This document shows positions 60,826 to 64,000 of a stretch of 64,000 bases of DNA, piece after piece (within the stretch, counting starts at the first letter, position 1; each line of letters opens with the position of its first letter). A program made the position numbers and the translations under genes. The DNA comes from Flaccisagitta enflata (lineage: Eukaryota > Chaetognatha > Sagittoidea > Aphragmophora). The stretch spans positions 64,852,001 through 64,916,000 of the forward strand of contig OZ231127.1 of assembly GCA_965153355.1 (NCBI GenBank), read 5' to 3'. Under the pieces are notes generated by a model. The model was not told the origin of the DNA and did not search any database. It was given only the letters and a program-made list of their open reading frames with translations.

Positions 60826-61489
60826 TAAATTATGTGATTTGTGGAAACCTTATTTCGTGTTGCCTCTTCCTTTCGCCCTTTCTTCAGCCGTCTGAGTCGT
60901 GATCGGGGTTTTGATCGTTGAACGGAGCGTAGATGGTGTGGCTGCACCTGCTGCAGCGTCAGTTCTAGTCGGTTATGGCCCCAGGCCAATTGCCAGGTAA
61001 TGTTTTTGTCTTTTGTTTTAAATGCTTCTCTTTCTTTCCTTCGGAAAAACATCTTTAATTACCCCGTTATTGTTTTTGAGAGTAGTTGATGAAAATAGGT
61101 TAAGACATCAAGAACAACGGGGATCTAAAAAGCAGAAAAAAAACTTTCCTAGTTGGGAAAAAAATCGAAAAACGTTTTTCGATTTTTTGAGTTCCGGGTT
61201 AGGAATGAATGTTTCCCTTTTTCGCTTGAGACAATTTGGGGAAGTTGAGTCAGATCTAGGCTCGCCCGTGGCTGGGGTTGAAATTGGTACAGGGTGAAAG
61301 AGGGCACTTTTTTACACCTTCTGGAAAAAAGCAGGGCTTTGTGGGACCAATACTTTAGGCGCTATGAGTTTTTTAATCTTTTTTTATTTTTTCACATTTT
61401 CCGCATTTTTCTCAAAGATCTATATTTTTCATTGATCTCAATTTTTGGCCCTAAGTAAAAACAAAAATGAGTTCAGCAGAGGGCATAGG

Positions 61490-61690
61490 GAGGTGAGAGG
61501 GAGGGAGGAGAGGCGTAGGTGGGAGAGAGGGAGGGAGAGGAGGGAGGAGAGAGGGAGGAGGGAGAGGGAGGGAAGGAGGGGAGGGAGGAGAGGAGGGAGA
61601 GGAGAGGGAGGGAAAGAGGGAGGGAGAAGGAGGGAGGGAGGGAGAGAGGAAGGGAGGGAGAGAGGGACGGAGAGAGATGGATGGATGGAT
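61490..61690 (+). repeat. (GGGA)n-rich purine tract
   Basis: About 200 bp of almost pure purine made of GGGAG/GAGGG units ending in GATGGATGGATG. G-quadruplex or triplex formation is plausible. Confidence 0.93.
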
Positions 61691-62033
61691 ACTATACTTC
61701 CGTCGAGACTATTAAAAAAGTCTATAGGAGCGAATTTTCATTTCACATCGATATGAATTGGGTGTCTAGAGTTTGAGTTTGCCAGATGCAGAAGAAGAAA
61801 AGGGTAGACAGACAGATGAACAGACACACAGACAGTCGTTTCGTCGTTTCGTCGTTTCGTCGCTGGATTTCTTTAGTCTTTGAAGGAGTTGTCGTTGAAG
61901 CTTTCACGATCTTCTGCTGCTGCTGCTGCTGCTGCTTGTGGTTGTGGTTGTGCGGGGGGGGGGGAGTAGACAATCATTCAAGCAGATATTCAGACACAGG
62001 GGGGGGATACAGATATATCTGTAGAAGCAGTGT

Positions 62034-62222
62034 GAGAGAGAGGGAGAGGGGGATGGAGAGAGAGGGAGAGGGGGATGGAGAGAGAGGGAGAAGGAGGGAG
62101 AGGGGGAGGGAGAGAGAGGGAGAGGGAAGGAGGGTGAGGGGGAGGGAGAGGGAGAGGGAGGGAGGGGGTAGGAAGAGAGGGAGGGAGGGACGGAAGGAGA
62201 GAGGGAGGGAAAGAGGGAGGGA
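62034..62222 (+). repeat. (GGGAGA)n purine tract
   Basis: Same composition as the tract 400 bp upstream, with GGGGGATGGAGAGAGAGGGA repeated twice (62049-62090). Confidence 0.93.
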
Positions 62223-62235
62223 GTTGCTGTTCACA

Positions 62236-62287
62236 ACTTTTTGGGCAGCGGCATCAAAGGGGACAATGTCCTGTAGAACACGGTATC
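62236..62287 (+). mobile_element. Triple-hairpin end module, solo
   Basis: TTTTTGGGCAGCGGCATCAAAGGGGACAATGTCCTGTAGAACACGG. Only the module is present, directly after the purine tract. Confidence 0.8.
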
Positions 62288-62487
62288 GCTGACCACATAT
62301 TGCCCTTGGGTGACTGGTTCTAGTTGGTTTACAACTTTTTCTAGTTGGTGAAAGTAAAAGTAAAAGCTACGTAAAAGTAAAGTGTTACCTCCCCGTGGTG
62401 GCCTTGGCGCGGAGAGACAAGGTTTGCAATATTAACCTTTTCTCTCTTACCAAAGAGCACAACTAACGCCCTTTGCATTCACTCACA

Positions 62488-62489
<2 letters not shown>

Positions 62490-62538
<49 letters not shown>

Positions 62539-62612
62539 CGACAAGGACACAGTGAAACAGACACAAACAACACACACACACGCACACACGCACACACACA
62601 CACACACACACA
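62490..62612 (+). repeat. (GA)n and (CA)n microsatellites
   Basis: GA 62490-62535, then CA 62570-62612 with CGCACA variants. Confidence 0.95.
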
Positions 62613-63459
62613 AAACAGCCCCTACGATTTTTTTCCGGTCGGCGAAAGCCGCCTTTACTGGTACAATATTTAAAGTCTTGGATTACTTAAAGTCACAAAA
62701 ACCGTAATTTTGCGATTGGTTATCAATGAATCAAAATTGGTCGGTGCATCTGTAGCTGTTTGAAAGCCACTGCCATCAGAGTAATTATTCATAACTTTAG
62801 CTACTTACAACCTGTAAGACGGTAAATAACCTGTTGAAATTATTATCACTTTTTTATGCGTGGTTAAAAGCCATCGGTCTCATGGATTTTGATTTACCCG
62901 CTTACAGAGTCGCTTGGCAATCGACTGAAAGTTAGTGTATTTTTAGAATTTATTTAGTAATTGCAAAGTAAAACGTTATGACTCAAAACGATCAAATCAT
63001 CAATCAAGCGTTATGACTCAAAACATGAAATGAAATCCTCAATCAAACCTAAACCAAAAAAAAAGTCTGAAATTTTATCAAGTTAGGAACTAGAAATGAA
63101 GGAGAGTAATGAATTGTTCTCATTAAGCGTCCATTCTTCTAGATAGGACTGACCAGTTTGACAATACCTAAAAATTCATTTATTATGGAATTTGGTCAAA
63201 AAGCGATACAAGAGATCAAAATGTGAATGCGATCTAGATGGATTTCAGTACTCTCATAATCTAATTGACTGCCGTTAATCCAACGATTACAATCACTGGT
63301 TACTCTAAACATTGTAACGGAAGAAAAGTTCTAAAAAAAAAGTTATCTCGATTTTTGTATTTCAATTATTGGAACATTAAAAAAAAAAGAAAAAGATCTT
63401 TGATTAACCAATGCGACATTGGACCTGGAACAAATTAAAGAATCTCGATGCGGAAAAAA
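62613..63459. other. Unique AT-rich DNA with one GTCN palindrome relic
   Basis: GAGTCGCTTGGCAATCGACTGAAAG at 62906-62930 is a worn palindrome end (minus orientation). CGTTATGACTCAAAAC is duplicated at 62973 and 63009. No gene is supported. Confidence 0.5.
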
Positions 63460-63650
63460 ACAAGTGACGCGGGGTCACAATATCGTTGCGGACGGGTGGG
63501 CAGGGGCATCCAACCCCAATCCACACCCAATCCCCCCTACGCACATAAACTAAAAGAATCTGAAACACTTGTTTTCATATTTTTCCACTTGTGTTGACGG
63601 ACCAACGGACGGACAGACAAAGCCACTTAAAGAATTGCGTGTCTGCAACG
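63460..63650 (-). mobile_element. GTCN element, subfamily B, near-intact
   Basis: ACAAGTGACGCGGGGTCAC, GTTGCGGACGGGTGGGCAGG, GTTGACGGACCAACGGACGG, CAAAGCCACTTAAAGAATTG and palindrome end GCGTGTCTGCAACG. Confidence 0.9.
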
Positions 63651-63825
63651 AAAAGCAATGAAAATCTGCTTCGGTCTAGATGATTTTGAATGATAATAGG
63701 TATGTGCAGTAGTTTAGATGAGTTGATACAACAACCGTCAGATCAATAGGGAACGCGACTCAAAGGCAACATGACTAGAAACTGAGATTCTCTGGTCAAG
63801 AGGAAAGTGCTAAATGAAAGGTTGC

Positions 63826-63968
63826 CAATTACTCATTCATTACTCATTCATTGCTCGATTGTGCTGAAGAAATCAAGGCCAAGTAGGCCAATGCGGTGCG
63901 CCGTGTGGATCGTCGAACGAATGCGTTACCGACCAACGGACCTACCGACAGATCAACAGACAGCCATT
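63826..63968 (-). mobile_element. GTCN element, subfamily E, partial
   Basis: Short CATT units (ATTACTCATTCATTACTC), CAAGGCCAAGTAGGCCAATG CGGTGCGCCG (tail and far-end motif), ACGAATGCGTTACCGACC and GACC/GACN units. The palindrome end lies beyond or is lost before the window end. Confidence 0.65.
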
Positions 63969-64000
63969 TAACGGTAGCAAAAAAAACGGAACCATGCTTC

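Overview
This window is eukaryotic, intron-era intergenic DNA and most likely metazoan. There is no operon structure, no long reading frame, no recognisable rRNA or tRNA, and very little that looks coding. It is packed with microsatellites and short non-autonomous DNA transposons. I cannot name the species. The mix of hAT-, Tc1/mariner-, PIF/Harbinger- and MULE-type MITEs with rolling-circle-like (GTCN)n elements fits a non-model invertebrate, but that is inference.

The dominant feature is a dispersed family called here the GTCN element, with about 40 full or partial copies on both strands. One end is a short perfect or near-perfect palindrome (for example AGTCGCGTGCACGCGACT) followed by CTCTATAAGAGG or CTCTACAACCCG. 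Next comes a tetranucleotide GTCN array and a subfamily-specific core. The other end carries a second copy of the palindrome arm and a conserved tail ending in CTTGTT. At least four tail/core subfamilies exist: A/D, tail GTGTATCCGGCCTTGTT; B, tail GACCCCGCGTCACTTGT; C, tail ATAGGTGTTGGCCTTGTT; E, tail TTGGCCTTAACTTGGCCTTGTT. The architecture resembles DINE-1/mini-me/HINE-type Helentron derivatives. The palindrome and the far-end motif change together between copies, which is the most interesting signal here.

Around and inside these lie complete MITEs whose ends and target-site duplications (TSDs) can be read directly. They are: hAT-type at 1603-2396, 3715-3856, 4460-4801, 11094-11737, 13903-14044 and 20083-20727; TA-flanked at 5416-6005, 10861-12073, 14538-14714, 38650-38994, 40000-40592, 51791-52379, 53465-54065 and 54163-54347; MULE-like at 968-1315 and 27307-27833; Harbinger-like at 47723-47986; and a CACT-ended fold-back at 18149-18764. 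Many are nested, and in several cases the empty site can be read from sister copies, so the order of insertion can be reconstructed.

A second composite family has a triple-hairpin end module (GGGCAGCGGCCC, then GGACAAAGTCC, then CCTGTAGAACACAGG) and about 20-bp minisatellite bodies (4996-6196, 19329-19794, 34576-35336 and fragments). A third has TA-CACT termini, long T/A runs and subterminal repeats.

Layout: 0-8 kb MITE-rich; 8.4-10.3 kb a pyrimidine island built on a ~344-bp higher-order repeat; 10.6-20.8 kb nested transposons; 22-26 kb microsatellites; 26-32 kb mixed unique and simple sequence; 33-44 kb the densest GTCN clusters; 46-51 kb long GA, CTTT and CT arrays; 51-64 kb MITEs, AT-rich unique DNA and scattered GTCN copies. 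Only a few short candidate exons can be proposed (7283-7467 and 57664-57787 are the best), none assignable to a family. No transposase, reverse transcriptase or Rep/helicase domain is visible, so all mobile elements here depend on enzymes encoded elsewhere.
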